Origin: Eremophila alpestris peregrina
Taxonomy: Eukaryota; Chordata; Aves; Passeriformes; Alaudidae
Direction: 5' to 3'
Length of the DNA stretch: 64,000 nucleotides
Assembly: GCA_009792885.1 (NCBI GenBank)
Contig: WMCF01000006.1
Span: forward strand, 1,302,001-1,366,000
The position numbers and the translations under genes were made by a program. Positions 42,154-52,896 of this stretch are shown here, piece after piece. The notes below the pieces were generated by a model. That model searched no databases. It had not been told where the DNA came from and saw only the letters and a program-made list of their open reading frames with translations. Position 1 is the stretch's first letter, and each line of letters opens with the position of its first letter.

Positions 42154-43602
42154 CAAAATCCATGCAGATGGGGTGCTAACACCTAGCCAAACATATAATC
42201 TGTGTTGTTCTGGGCTACTCACAGAGTCCTGCTTATTTAGAAAGACAATGAAGCAGTGCAAAAATGCTAGGAAAAAACTGCTGAGAATATTATATCAATC
42301 CTAGCTTTATTAGTTCCCACTGCATTCACAATAGCCAACTGCTGCTTCATGGAACACAGTATTACAGCTCTGCATGCCACCTTGCAAAGCAGCACTCTCC
42401 AGAATTAACGTAGCAAAACCACATTAAAATAAAGTTTGACTCATTTTGGGACCACTCCAAATAAAATGCAAAATATTTGCATACTACATTGAGTGCATTT
42501 GTTCTACCTTCAATTTATGCAGAATCTGCCAGGTATTTATAAGCATTGCATTGTTACAGGAACTTGAATACTTGATTGTGAAAGTATTAAAATTTTGTAA
42601 CATCTGTGGTACAGAAGTTTAACTTTACCTGAAAAACCACAGACATGCTGTCATTTCATATAATAAAACTTACATTTAGCAGCCTTTAAAATACTATTGC
42701 GTTTTCTAACTGCATTAAGTCAGTTTCACTGCCTCTTCTCTAAGCATGGTCAGGGAGGACAAGTTCCAAAACTCATTTCCATTGAAGCTCTACAGGACAG
42801 TCTAGATTCTTTTTACCCCATCAGAACTGATCCTACAAAATGATGTGTAAATAAAAATCCTAGATCACCTAGACATAAAACTTGGTAAATAATGCCTGTT
42901 TTGTTTCCGGGCTCGCAGGTTATTAAATACTCAAAAATCAAATAACAGAGTTATCACTGAACTCAATAATTTCACAGTTTGATTTTCAAACACATTTTAG
43001 GAAATTTGAAAAAAATAAAAGGGTTGCATAAGTATTCTACACTTTACTGATTTTAAAGGTGAGTAGGAGTAGCTAATATGTTTAAACAGGTCAAATTTCT
43101 CTGCTCTAGAAATATACAATAGTGCTACTTGCTGTAACAGGTACACTGTGCTTGCAAGCATCTACATTCTTCGGAGCATAAGTCCAGGATTTCTAATTTG
43201 TTGAGAAAAATCCAGACACTTCCTCAGCAGCCCTAACACAGGAATTAAGGCAACATTCTATAGAAGAATGACACAGTCATGAAATTAACAAAAGGACAAA
43301 GATTTCTGACTATACCAAAAACAACTTTATTTTTCTAAGGCTAAAAGACACACAACATTCTAGATCTGTATACAGGATACAATAAACATTGTGTCAAATA
43401 GAATAACATTTGAACTAAACGGTTTTAAAAATCATTAGAACTTACAAATTAAGTAGTCATTACTTGAGATAGAAATACTGTTCTAAATCCTTCAAGGACT
43501 CTTAAGTGCTCTCCCCTAAACTAATGGAATTACTCATTTCAGAATCAGGGTTCAAATTACTTCTCAAATACAATATTTGTTCTACTGCAATCTGTCTTTG
43601 GC

Positions 43603-44000
43603 AATCATAAAATGACTTGTGGTGGAAGGGACCTTAAAGATCATTAAGTTCCAAACTCCCTCCCATTGGCAGGGACACCTCCGATGAGACCAGATTGCTC
43701 AAGGCCCACCCAACCTGGCCTTGAACTTTCCCAGGAAGGGGGCATCCACAGTTTCTCTGGGAAACCTGTTACAGAGTCTCACTACCCTCACAGTGAAGAA
43801 TTTCTTCCAACTATCCAATCTAAACCTACCCACTACATTATCCCTCAGTCTATTCACTGCATATCCTTAAAAAGTCCCTCTGCAGCTCTTGTATGTCTCC
43901 TTTTAGTTACTGGAGAGCTGAAGGAAGGTTTTCCCAGAGCCTTCTCTTCTCCAGGCTTAACTGCCTCAACCTCTCAGCCTGTCTTCAGACAGCCTAAAGA
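43603..44000 (-). mobile_element. CR1 LINE 3'-end fragment, about 400 bp, - strand
   Basis: This is the longest CR1 piece in the window. On the + strand it shows the reverse-complement order of CR1: GTGGAAGGGACCTTAAAGAT, GGCAGGGACACCTCC, CAACCTGGCCTTGAAC, CACAGTTTCTCTGGG, CAGTGAAGAATTTCTTCC, and near its inner end CTTCTCTTCTCCAGGCT and CTCAGCCTGTCTTCA. The terminal repeats are reduced to AATCATAAAATGA. The 142-codon frame on the + strand across it is antisense noise. It lies in intron 1 about 1.6 kb from exon 1. Confidence 0.92.
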
Positions 44001-44280
44001 AGAAAGTTGTGTTTGTTCATATTTGATCTGGACCCAAAAGCAGTCAGTTCTCAGTGCTAGTCAAGGTCAAAAAAGTCTTCATGTGGTATCCTAATCTGTC
44101 ATTACTATTTTATAGTACCATGTTTGTAATAGTAAGCTTTTACTACTTAAAACAAGCTCAGACTTTCTGCTACACGAAGAAACCTTTTTAGCAACAAGAA
44201 AGACTTGAGGTACAAATGAACTTTTTTGCCTGTAAAGAAAACTGCACCAATGAGTTTTTGAGATATACAGATAGACTGTT

Positions 44281-44309
44281 ACACACACACATACAGATAC
44301 ACACACACA
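44281..44309. repeat. Interrupted AC microsatellite
   Basis: Five AC units, a short ATACAGAT interruption, then five more AC units. It is likely polymorphic but short. Confidence 0.9.
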
Positions 44310-44437
44310 AGCACTATTTCTGTGTAATTGGTCATCTCACTTCCTGTGGTCATGGGCTCAGGAATTTATTAAATTCACCTAAGATGTTAGACTTGTACCC
44401 AGCTACTCACTAAAACTCAGTTGTGTCCAGAAATACA

Positions 44438-44492
44438 TGCATTTACATAAAAAAAACCTCTCAAAAAGACAGTAGTGCTTTATGTAAATGCA
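44438..44492. repeat. Perfect 14-bp inverted repeat, 27-base loop
   Basis: TGCATTTACATAAA at 44438-44451 and TTTATGTAAATGCA at 44479-44492 are exact reverse complements. The 27-base spacer starts A-rich. It lies in intron 1 about 1.2 kb from exon 1, between the long CR1 fragment and the CpG island. Confidence 0.95.
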
Positions 44493-45652
44493 ATGCTGTA
44501 AATATACAGTTGATGCATGAACAAGTACAATTCAACCCTACTGTTGGGCAAATAAAATCCTCACAATTTTTACCTCCTAGGTAAGGACACAAACTTTGGG
44601 GTTTGACTCCAAGTTAGAAACAGTTCTTAAAGAGCCACAGAGCTCAGAGCAACACCTGCTCCCTGTCCACGTAACAAGCAGTACTGCTACCCCTAACCCC
44701 ACAAAAAACAGCATACCATGTCCATGTGGCAGTTATTTTTAAGGATTAAAGCGATTCTTTCCTTTGACTATCTCATGTTGTAGGAGGAGATGCTGTAAGT
44801 TACTTCTCTGCTCTCAAAGTGAAGGAAAACTTTGGGCAACAGGTGAGAGATCTAAAGCGGCTTATAGACCAGAAGTAGGTGGCAAGGTTGACAGGACAGG
44901 AGAACAAACCGAGTTTAGTGACGTTCCTGGGCAATTCCTAGCTTTCACTTTATGATCTTCAGAGCATGACTGCTGTTTTCATGCCCCAGAAAGCTGTCAC
45001 TGCTCAACTCACGGACCTTTAAAAAGCACCGCACTGTTCGTGTTTATCTCTGCTCTCAGAACCTTTCAAAATAAATAAAAGTTAATCTACCACATGAAGA
45101 CGCGAAAGTATGGGAGGGAAGATAAAAACTCTCCCGATAAATTAACTTTATTATCTTGCTTAGCCCACTTACTACGAACATATTCATTATCTGAAGACAC
45201 GCAACCAGCAGCCAGCGTGCCAAGAAGAGACCCCGCCGCTCCACTCCACGCCAGGTCCGTACCGTACGGCCATCTACCAGGCGACTTTCCGCCCCAGCCC
45301 GGAGCCGGGGCTCAGCCCGGAGCCGGGGCCCAGCCCGCAGCCCAGGCGGGACCACCTGGCCGGCTCGGGCCCCGGCGGCGCCCACGCGTTGCCCGCGGTC
45401 CCCGGCGGGGAGGGCGCGGCCGGGCCGGGGCAGGGCCCGCGCCGCCCCCGCTCCCCCGGGACACCCACCCGGCCCCGCCGCAGGCGAGGCGAGGCACGGC
45501 GGCGGGGAGCGAGGAAGGGAGGGAGCGGGGCAGGGAAAGTTGAGGAGGCGCCTTTCGGCGGCTGCCGGCAGGGGAGCCCGCGCCCGGCGCCCATTCAAAC
45601 AAAAGAAGCCCCTTCTCCTGCCAGCCACCGCCGGTCCCGCCGCCCGACTCAC

Positions 45653-45806
45653 TTCGCAGGGCCCCGATGAGAAGGCTCCCGTCCTTAATCAGCTCCTTGA
45701 TGAACTTGTTCGTCCTCTCCAGCTCGATCTCGTGACACTTGAGGCGCTCCCTGAAATCCGGGCTGTCCAAGTAGGAGTCACTGAACTCCAGCGTGGGCAG
45801 CCCCAT
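45653..45806 (-). CDS. ARHGAP42: ARHGAP42 coding exon 1 (start of BAR domain)
   Basis: The exon encodes 51 residues plus one base, starting MGLPTLEFSDSYLDSPDF and ending with a stretch that closes GSLLIGALR. It matches the N-terminus of vertebrate ARHGAP42 almost residue for residue as I recall it; Lys23 may replace a Gln in mammals. It forms the beginning of helix 1 of the BAR domain, which dimerises and senses membrane curvature. The start is well supported: the context is GCTGCC-ATG-G, with G at -3 and G at +4. An in-frame TGA lies at 46010-46008, and no in-frame ATG lies between it and this start. The exon ends CTG-CGA-A followed by the donor GTGAGT (45652-45647), a phase 1 junction. Exon 2 supplies AT, completing Asn52. 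Confidence 0.96.
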
Positions 45807-46172
45807 GGCAGCGGTGGCGGCCGCAGCCCCCCGGCTGGCGGCGGAGGGAGGGAGGAACGGAGAGAGGGCCGCGCCGAGAGACGGAGCCGAGGGCACAGGG
45901 GAGAGCGGGGGAGCGGCGAGACGAGGCGCGGCTGCCGCCTCCCCGGAGAGGCTCCCGACCCGCCGCACCGGCCCGCTGGCAGCGGAGGCGGCGCGCTCCG
46001 GCCGCTGTCACCCAGCTACATCGCTGCCCGCGGGGCTCCGCGGGCTCCCAGCGCCGCCGCCGCTCCGCCGCTTCCGGCAGCGCTCGCTCTTCCTCCCTGC
46101 CCGGCGTTAACTCCAGTGCGAACCTCCCCCGGCCCGGCCGAGGAATTCCTCCTCCTCCTCCCGGCGCGGCAT
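45807..46172 (-). other. ARHGAP42: ARHGAP42 5' leader with two upstream ATGs
   Basis: Upstream of the main ATG, the presumed transcribed leader holds only two ATGs on the minus strand. One at 46172 opens a 21-codon frame that begins MPRREEEEEF and stops at TAA, 46109-46107. The other at 46021 is followed at once by TAG (ATGTAG), a minimal start-stop element with G at -3. Both end before the main start at 45806 and would act as non-overlapping upstream ORFs if the transcript begins upstream of them. The leader extent is inferred, since no start site can be read from sequence alone. Confidence 0.5.
46071..46077 (-). promoter_or_regulatory. ETS-family consensus site in the promoter island
   Basis: The minus strand reads CCGGAAG inside GCCGGAAGCGG, a good match to the ETS/GABP consensus often found within tens of bases of the start site in CpG-island promoters. 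It lies 265 bp upstream of the ARHGAP42 start codon, between the two upstream ATGs described separately. Occupancy is inferred from the motif only. Confidence 0.4.
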
Positions 46173-49100
46173 GCTCACACGCCGGGACGCGGCCCGGCAG
46201 TGCCCGCCCCTCGCTCGCCGCCCCTCCGCGCTCTGCCCTCCAGCGGCGGCGCGGCCTCGGGCCGATGCGGCCCGGGGCGAAACGGAGGGTCTGCGAGCTC
46301 CGGCGCTCGCCTCCTCTTTCCCCTGGGGCTTTGGGACTCCCAGAGCAAAGTCGGGAAGGAGGATCCACGACCGGGACACGGAAGCACAGGGGCAGTGCAA
46401 AGGGTGGCGTGGAGGGGTCCGGCTTGTGCCGGGTGAAGCGGGGGAGCGGCAGCGCTGCCGGGGCAGGAGCGCTGCCAGCCCGAGAGGAGCTGCTCTGGAA
46501 GGGGACCCTGCTGGCAGCCAGCGCCGCCCTGGCCAGCCTGACCCTGTGCGTGTGCGGCCTGCGGCGGGGCAGTGCCCCGAGGGACCGGCAGGGACAAAGG
46601 TGGGAACGTCCGTGTTCTGTCATGGCACTTGGTTGCTGTGAAGGGCATATACCTGAGCCAAATCCATCCTAAAGACGAGCATCAGCAAACTGCAAGCCTG
46701 GTTTCTGCATCAAAGTTGGGGTTTTGCAAGTATGTGAGTGGGCTTATCACAGTAAACAGAAACACTTAGGTTGATTCTGGTATGTTTATCTGGAGTAGTT
46801 TATCCAGGCATACCGTGTCAGCATGTAAGTATGTATACAAATGTACATACTGGATTTAAGGAGAGCTCTCTGTAAACACACCTTCAAGTCGGCAAGAACT
46901 CAACTGGAAACAACCATCAAGGCATGACCATGAAAATAATTGTACTTCATGACAACCCACCACTTGCCAAAAATGGCCTTCAAGAAGACAGCCATGCACA
47001 CACTCCTACCAAATCGTTGTCTCCATGTTTACACAGTTGAATATAAAAGTGCGAGGAAGGCTCAAAGCTCCTACATGCTGTAATTCCTTGATATAATTTG
47101 TGGTTTTCACACTTAGCTATTCATCAGAACTTACCTCTTTGTATTCACAATAGATTTTTGTGAGTGCCAAAAATGCAGAAGAGATGCTGCCATTTCTACT
47201 AATACAGCCTGCAAATGAAGTGAAAAGGTAATAATTCTCAGGTTTTACAAGGCTGAGATTTCCTTAGGACGGCATCAGAGTTAGCTTCAATGATACCCAC
47301 TGAAGTCTCTTTTAATTCATAGTGATCGTAAAACTCTGCTCATTAACGTTTCCTATTTTTCTAATATAGGAGGAATAAGACTGAAAAGAGATGCTTATTT
47401 CCATACTTTTGCAGGCAGTAGTATGTAATTTCACTTGTAAACTAATAAACTTTATCTAGAATCCAGTTGAACTACTGGAAGGATGTTCCAAATGGATCTT
47501 TTTTCTGACTATTGAAAAACTAATTTTCAGTCTACATATATTCACAGAGTCATTTTAGGCACAGTTGTTCTCTCTTCAATGTCATCTGTAACTGAAAACA
47601 TTCTTTTTCTTCTACCATGTTTATTCTTTGATGTAGTTTTAGAATGCAATAATGGCATGTCTTAGCTCTTCCTTACAATACCTGAAATAAATCAAAGCTT
47701 TCTGTCACATAATAAAATATTGATTTCCTTCTTTTATTCTTGTTGTTCTTGTCTAGATCTCTAGGTTTGATTTGATCTTACTTCATCACAGTTTACTGAA
47801 GTTATATGCAAGACCTTGTTCAGTCACATTAATGACTATGTTATTGAACTAAACACCTTTGATGAAGATTGCATTTGTCTATTTCACAGTAAAATTACTA
47901 CTGTGTTTACACTAAGTCTCTTAGATCTTTTTTTTTCCTGTCTTCAACTAGCAGATTCCAATGTGAAAACAGAAACATTTGTTGGTTCCAAAAACATGTA
48001 CCAAGCACTTTAGTTGAAAGTAGTTATACTGGTAATCAGGATGACTGATTTTTTACTGTATAATGTTCTCATCTTAAGAAATTCCATAGGCACATTGCTG
48101 CTTTTGGTATCAAGATCATGAGTGGAAATATTAATGAGACCAATATTAATAGCATATTCCCTGCAAGTAACTTACCGTTATCCATTTAACTGGTTCCATG
48201 TTTCTCAGAATAATCTGTATCTTTCTCAGCCAAACTGAGAATTTCTCAGCATACAGTGTATCAAAGTTCATGTAAAAATTCTACTAGTTCACATGTACTA
48301 CTGTTCCCTTTTCTCAGTAAAAATCTTATTTTTTAAAGAAATAGATTTGTTAAGAATTGTCTTTGCTTCATAAGGCAATATGTGACCAAATGAACACCTA
48401 ATCCTTCATTATCTTCCACTGGCAGAGAAAGGTTTTATAGTTAACCTGTGAGCTTAATGAGCATTTATGGCTGCATCTGGAGGAGGATCTGGTAAATGAG
48501 GTATCTCACACACTTGCAGAATTCAACTAACAAAAAATGTCCTGATAGAAAGATAAGTCCTAGGGTGTGTTTTGTGTTGGAGTTAGGTGGGACCTTGTAG
48601 TGTCCTGCTTTCTAAAGAAAACAAGGTATTTGAAGATGTATTTGGGAAATGTAGAGGTCCAAACTTTATATTGAGCAGGATAGAATTCCATTTGGTTTGG
48701 TTTCTTTTTACTTTTCCTTAGAAGATTCTCTTACAGTGCCCTGGTAGAAACAGTAGGTTACATAACTTGAAAAGGTGGGAGAAACTGGGGAGAAACCTAA
48801 ACTTTCCAAAACAGCATCTTGTAAACAAATAGTATGCTAGAAGAGAATGAACCATACTGAGTGAACCATAATGAAATACTAAAATACAGTTTAGACACCT
48901 AACTAGGTAGAAGCACCAGTCCTTCAAGTAGAAGGCTCTAGTAAATGAGTTAACCTGGTGTTATTACTAGCTGTGAAGAGATGAATGAAAAATGGGGCAC
49001 CTTTTCTTTCTGAGCCCCAGGGAGATCTGTCCTGTTTTATCAACTTCTCTGTTTGTTATTCTAAGCTTATTCTAATATCTTATATGCTAATGAGGTCAGA

Positions 49101-52100
49101 TCAATTACTGTGGATTTCTCCTTCATCTCAAATGTAAACACTGAACTGTAATTTCCCGACAGTGGCCCTAGCCTGACTCTAGAGGCTACCTCAGGCCTAT
49201 TTCTAGGCAGCCTGGGAAGAGGAAAGGAGTGTCTTGGTACTGCCTACAGCACCTATTCCCCACTGGTAGTGTGAGGAGAGGGCTGCACATGAAGTCCCAA
49301 TATTCATGGCTCTATCCTCCTCTGTTAGTTGCTGTTAATCTGGGCAGTTAATGCAGAGACAGACCGTGAGTGTCTCTTATCTACTGGGGAATATTTCATG
49401 ATCGAGACTCTGCCAACTTTCTTGTTATTTCTTCTGCCTCAATGTACACAATTATGGGAAAATTACTTATAGAGAGAGCTGTGTGGCATTGCTCCATCTT
49501 CTGAAAATTGCTGCTTTCCCTTGAGAGACTGTGGGATTGTAGGCAGAAAAATACAAGGACACTGATGCTTGTAAGTTCTCTTGAACTGCTCAAGTGTACA
49601 AGATTAACTCTGTACCTATCTAGCATAGAAAACATTAATAGAAAACTCTGCTAAAGCCATTTTTTACAGAGTATTTGAAATTGTTTTAGCTCTCTAAAGA
49701 GCTTGTTTTACTTAAGTTTCCCATAGGTTTCTTCTTGGGAATTGCCAAGATTCCCAGGAACTTGTTAGGATAAAAGTTTTTGGTTTTTGCTTATGAATTT
49801 AAGATACTACATGCTAAGCTTATGTTGGTGAACAGTGTTAAATTTAAAAAAAAATAAAATAAATGAAAATTCATGAGGAAAGTAAGTCCAAGTTTTTTAT
49901 TTTCTTGCATGTATAAAATGAAAATAATATTATTCTGTCTGGAATACAGCCTCATGTTTTTAATTGACTGTTAAATGACATAGCTTCCAATGTGTTCTGT
50001 TTGTTTTGTTGGTTTGGGTATTTCCACTCCAAATTAACATTGTCGGAGAAGGGGAGTAACTAGACAAAATCATAGTTTGGAAACCACACCTCGTAATTTA
50101 GTATGTACAGATTATACTGGAATATTGGTCTCTGTGCACAGAGGTCAACTCACGTGCATTCCTATCAGTGTTTCAGATAGTCATAAATAATTACAGATTG
50201 GTAAACTTTCTAAAAAAAAATGCAGTGTTTTTAATACATGAGCTTGCTCCAAGTGGTTTGGAGAAGCTTCAAACAGTGAAGTTCAAAGCTGAAATTAAAA
50301 ATAATGTTTAGTAACTCTTATGCTGTGTTTGCTTAAGCCTCCTGGGTACTTCTGGGTTGAATCTGAATATTGCCTAACTGGCTGTGGTTCTGCCTTCTGG
50401 TATGCTCAAAATAGCATTTACCTCAAGAAGTAGGTGCCTGACACCACGTGAGTTACAGACACTTGAAACAAGCAGCTCCCAGCTTCCAGATGGGAGGGAT
50501 ACAGTACATGTGACTGAGCAGATGAAGGCTACTCAGCATTCCATGGGAAGTAGGAGATGTGGCAGCTTAAAAATCACAACAAGGTAATGAGGACTGCTTT
50601 ATGTATCCTAGTACATAAAGCATTAGCTTATAGAGTAGGAAAGCTAAATGTTAGGTACCTGCAGTCTTGGTTCACAGCGTTATCTCTAGAAGGGGGAAAC
50701 TTTGAGACCACACTTTGCCTTGCATTTCTTCTTGAAGCTTTTGTGAGTTCTATTCAGCATGAAAAATCTTTAGTTCACTCTCCATGTGTAGATATAGTAG
50801 AGAAGTACCTCCATTCTTTAATTTTCACTTTGGAAGCAAAGCATCAGAGAGGTAGTAAATATATCATCTTAACTGAAATTTGATTAATGTATTCTTTGGT
50901 GAGATTGTGTTGTAGCCACTTGCCTGTATTTTTCTGAAAGTAACTTTGGTACATTATTGATTAGTCTATTTAAGTAAGTAAACAACAGGACTATGAAAAT
51001 CATAATCAAGGTGAACAGCAAGAAATTAAATTTTCACATCATTATCCACAATTATTCTTTCATATCCAGGATCCGGTTCCCTAAGTGGATGCCTTCCTTA
51101 CTAGCCTTGTCACTTGTATCACTTTGAACATGAAAGAAGAAACAGGCTGTAGGAGATGTAAGCAAATTCTGGTCCTGCCCTTAGTCAGCAGACTGCAAGT
51201 TAGTGCCAGATAAGAACTGGGTGATTACATGATCTAGATGAGCAGCTAAAAGACAGTGTATATTCAGCTCAGCCCTGTGCTACACCTTTGCACAATGTTT
51301 GGGTCAAAATGGATGTCTGTGGTGATTGCAGACTGTACAGATATCAAGAAACAGGAATTGCAGAAGGTACCTGAAGGAAGCTCAGTCACTTTGGAAGATT
51401 GTGGTAGAAAGGATGCCAGAGAAAGCTTAGCAGGAGAAGGAAACTGGACAGACATCTCTGCTGTCTGCTTTATCCTGTGTACCTCTACTGCATGGAAACT
51501 AGGCATATGCCAATTGCAGCCATACTGCATAGGGGAAACAGACCTCAGGAGACAGCAACTGGTGTCACACACAAACTCTTTGCTGTGCTTCTTGGGTTTT
51601 CAGGAGCCAAATCAGATCTATGAATACAGGGCAGTGGATGGCATAATTTTCTCCAGCTAGTAGTTTGACAGTATGATTTACAGGTATGTAAGGTCTTTAA
51701 AGGAAAGGTCATTATTTATTTCAGACTTATCTTCATACCTTGCTCGGTAAATTTGAAGTAGTAATTGTAACCTGCATCCTGTGAACTCAGTGGAAGAAGA
51801 TGCTCCTTTATCTCTGCTATGTCTGTCTGTAAGATACGATACAAATGTCAGTAGGGCCAAAAGCTCTTGCATGCTCATATTAGTTACTGCTCAACAGAAG
51901 ACTGAAGTCGTAGCAGTCAGTGCTCTTTAGCACTTAATTTGCATTTAGGTTGACTCAACAGATAACTGGGAAGGCTTTTTTATTATACAATGTCATCTTT
52001 TTGGGGTGTATTGATATCATATCTGCTAGGTCTGCCCTAGCAGAGAACCCATGGGAATCCAGGGAACTTCATTAGCAACTCTGAACAGTGGGCGCTGGTG

Positions 52101-52839
52101 ACGAGCAGGGTCAGCCTATTGCTAGTTCTTCCCTGTGCAGAAAGAACATAGTTGAAATGCCCATCCAAAGGGCAAATCTTGCAAGCCTCTTGGCAGCCAT
52201 AGAGCAGTTGAAGCATTTTGCCAAGTAAAAGGCTGGATTCAGTGACTTTTAGACTAGACTAGGCCAGATTAAACACAGTGATAAATATGTTGGATGACAC
52301 ATGAATTACAGGTTTCTCAAAAGCAAGCCCTACCCTGAAAACTAGATTTAATTGATAAAATTTTACTCAAAAAGCAATGCAATTCCAGAGAAAATACTAA
52401 ACAAATACCATTTTGAAGTTAATCTTTTAGTATTTTTTTTCACTGATCTAATGATGTGTTTACAGAGGTGCATAAACCAGAAACTAAATCAATAATTTGT
52501 TTACCTGACCATTTTTCTGATTCTCTGTGATACCTAAAGCTCTGCTTTTGTGCATGGTCAGAAGTGCCTAGGTCTGGATAGGAAAAAGTAGTTCTGATCT
52601 TATGAGTTCTGCCTAAATCCAGAAAAAAGGTAATCTTTTGGCATGTGAGGAAAGAATAATTTATATGCCTACTCATTAAAGCCTACAAGAATGTTTTCTA
52701 ATCCTGTTCTTCTCTGAAAACTGGTCAAGTAATTGATGTGAAAATCACTGAGTATCAGTCCTAGAGTGAAAGACATAGGCTATGATTCTGGGTGTTTGGG
52801 CCTGATTTAGAACAGAATACGTGCAGTGAAATATATTTT

Positions 52840-52896
52840 TCTTTTTACAGGTAGGGAAACGGAGACAGATTGATAATGCAGGAGCAAGTTACTTCC
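52840..52896 (+). repeat. MIR-like SINE core fragment
   Basis: TTTTTACAGGTAGGGAAACG, then GAGACAGATTGATAA and AGCAAGTTACTT closely follow the first half of the MIR core. The preceding 100 bp (around GGGCCTGATTTAG) may belong to the same old element. Confidence 0.6.

Larger units (their letters stand above)
15495..45652 (-). other. ARHGAP42: ARHGAP42 intron 1 (30,158 bp)
   Basis: The intron is bounded by a GTGAGT donor next to exon 1 and a T-rich, TCTAG acceptor next to exon 2. It is AT-rich and contains no exon I can recognise on either strand. Supported contents, listed separately, are CR1 fragments near 15.7, 26.5, 38.1, 39.2 and 43.8 kb, a MIR-like piece at 27.4 kb, a GA repeat at 25.5 kb, a consensus CArG box at 24.9 kb, a 21-bp hairpin at 38.8 kb, a dispersed repeat pair at 40.4 and 42.1 kb, and a 14-bp inverted repeat at 44.4 kb. 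The first intron of this gene carries regulatory variation linked to blood pressure in humans. Whether an equivalent element lies here cannot be told without alignment. Confidence 0.9.
1..46172 (-). other. ARHGAP42: ARHGAP42 (GRAF3) gene, 5' part only
   Basis: Two exons on the minus strand encode consecutive pieces of the N-terminus of ARHGAP42/GRAF3. From family knowledge, this is a Rho GTPase-activating protein of about 870 residues with the order BAR, PH, RhoGAP, SH3. It stimulates GTP hydrolysis on RhoA, is enriched in smooth muscle and limits vascular tone. Only the start of the BAR domain lies in the window; the PH, GAP and SH3 exons would lie beyond the left edge. The 5' limit given is the more distal upstream ATG in the CpG island, because the transcription start cannot be seen directly. 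The closest paralogues, ARHGAP26 and ARHGAP10, differ clearly in the exon 1 sequence as I remember it, which favours ARHGAP42. Confidence 0.93.
45210..46615. promoter_or_regulatory. ARHGAP42: CpG island and presumed ARHGAP42 promoter
   Basis: A sharp GC- and CpG-rich block of about 1.4 kb stands out from the AT-rich surroundings. It covers exon 1, the start of intron 1 and the upstream leader. GC boxes are visible at 46203-46210 (CCCGCCCC) and 46218-46227 (CCGCCCCTCC). I see no TATA box at a plausible place. This is the usual form of a TATA-less CpG-island promoter with dispersed starts. Several long overlapping open frames on both strands here are a by-product of high GC content. The island edges are judged by eye. 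Confidence 0.85.

Noticed and set aside
43666..44094. 142-codon + strand open frame
   Set aside because: It runs antisense along a CR1 3' end and has no domain; it is a repeat artefact.
45540..46436. 298-codon + strand open frame across the CpG island
   Set aside because: It is antisense to ARHGAP42 exon 1 and its leader, starts at a non-canonical position and is composed of low-complexity Gly/Ala/Arg/Pro; GC-rich DNA lacks stops by chance.
45778..46623. 281-codon minus strand open frame in the CpG island
   Set aside because: It overlaps the ARHGAP42 start in another frame and its content is Arg/Ala/Pro-rich without recognisable domains.
51256..51660. 134-codon + strand open frame, the longest outside the island and the gap
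   Set aside because: Its first codon is GTG, no family is recognisable, an overlapping 102-codon frame exists on the other strand, and there are no splice or promoter signals that single it out. It remains a chance ORF unless transcripts show otherwise.
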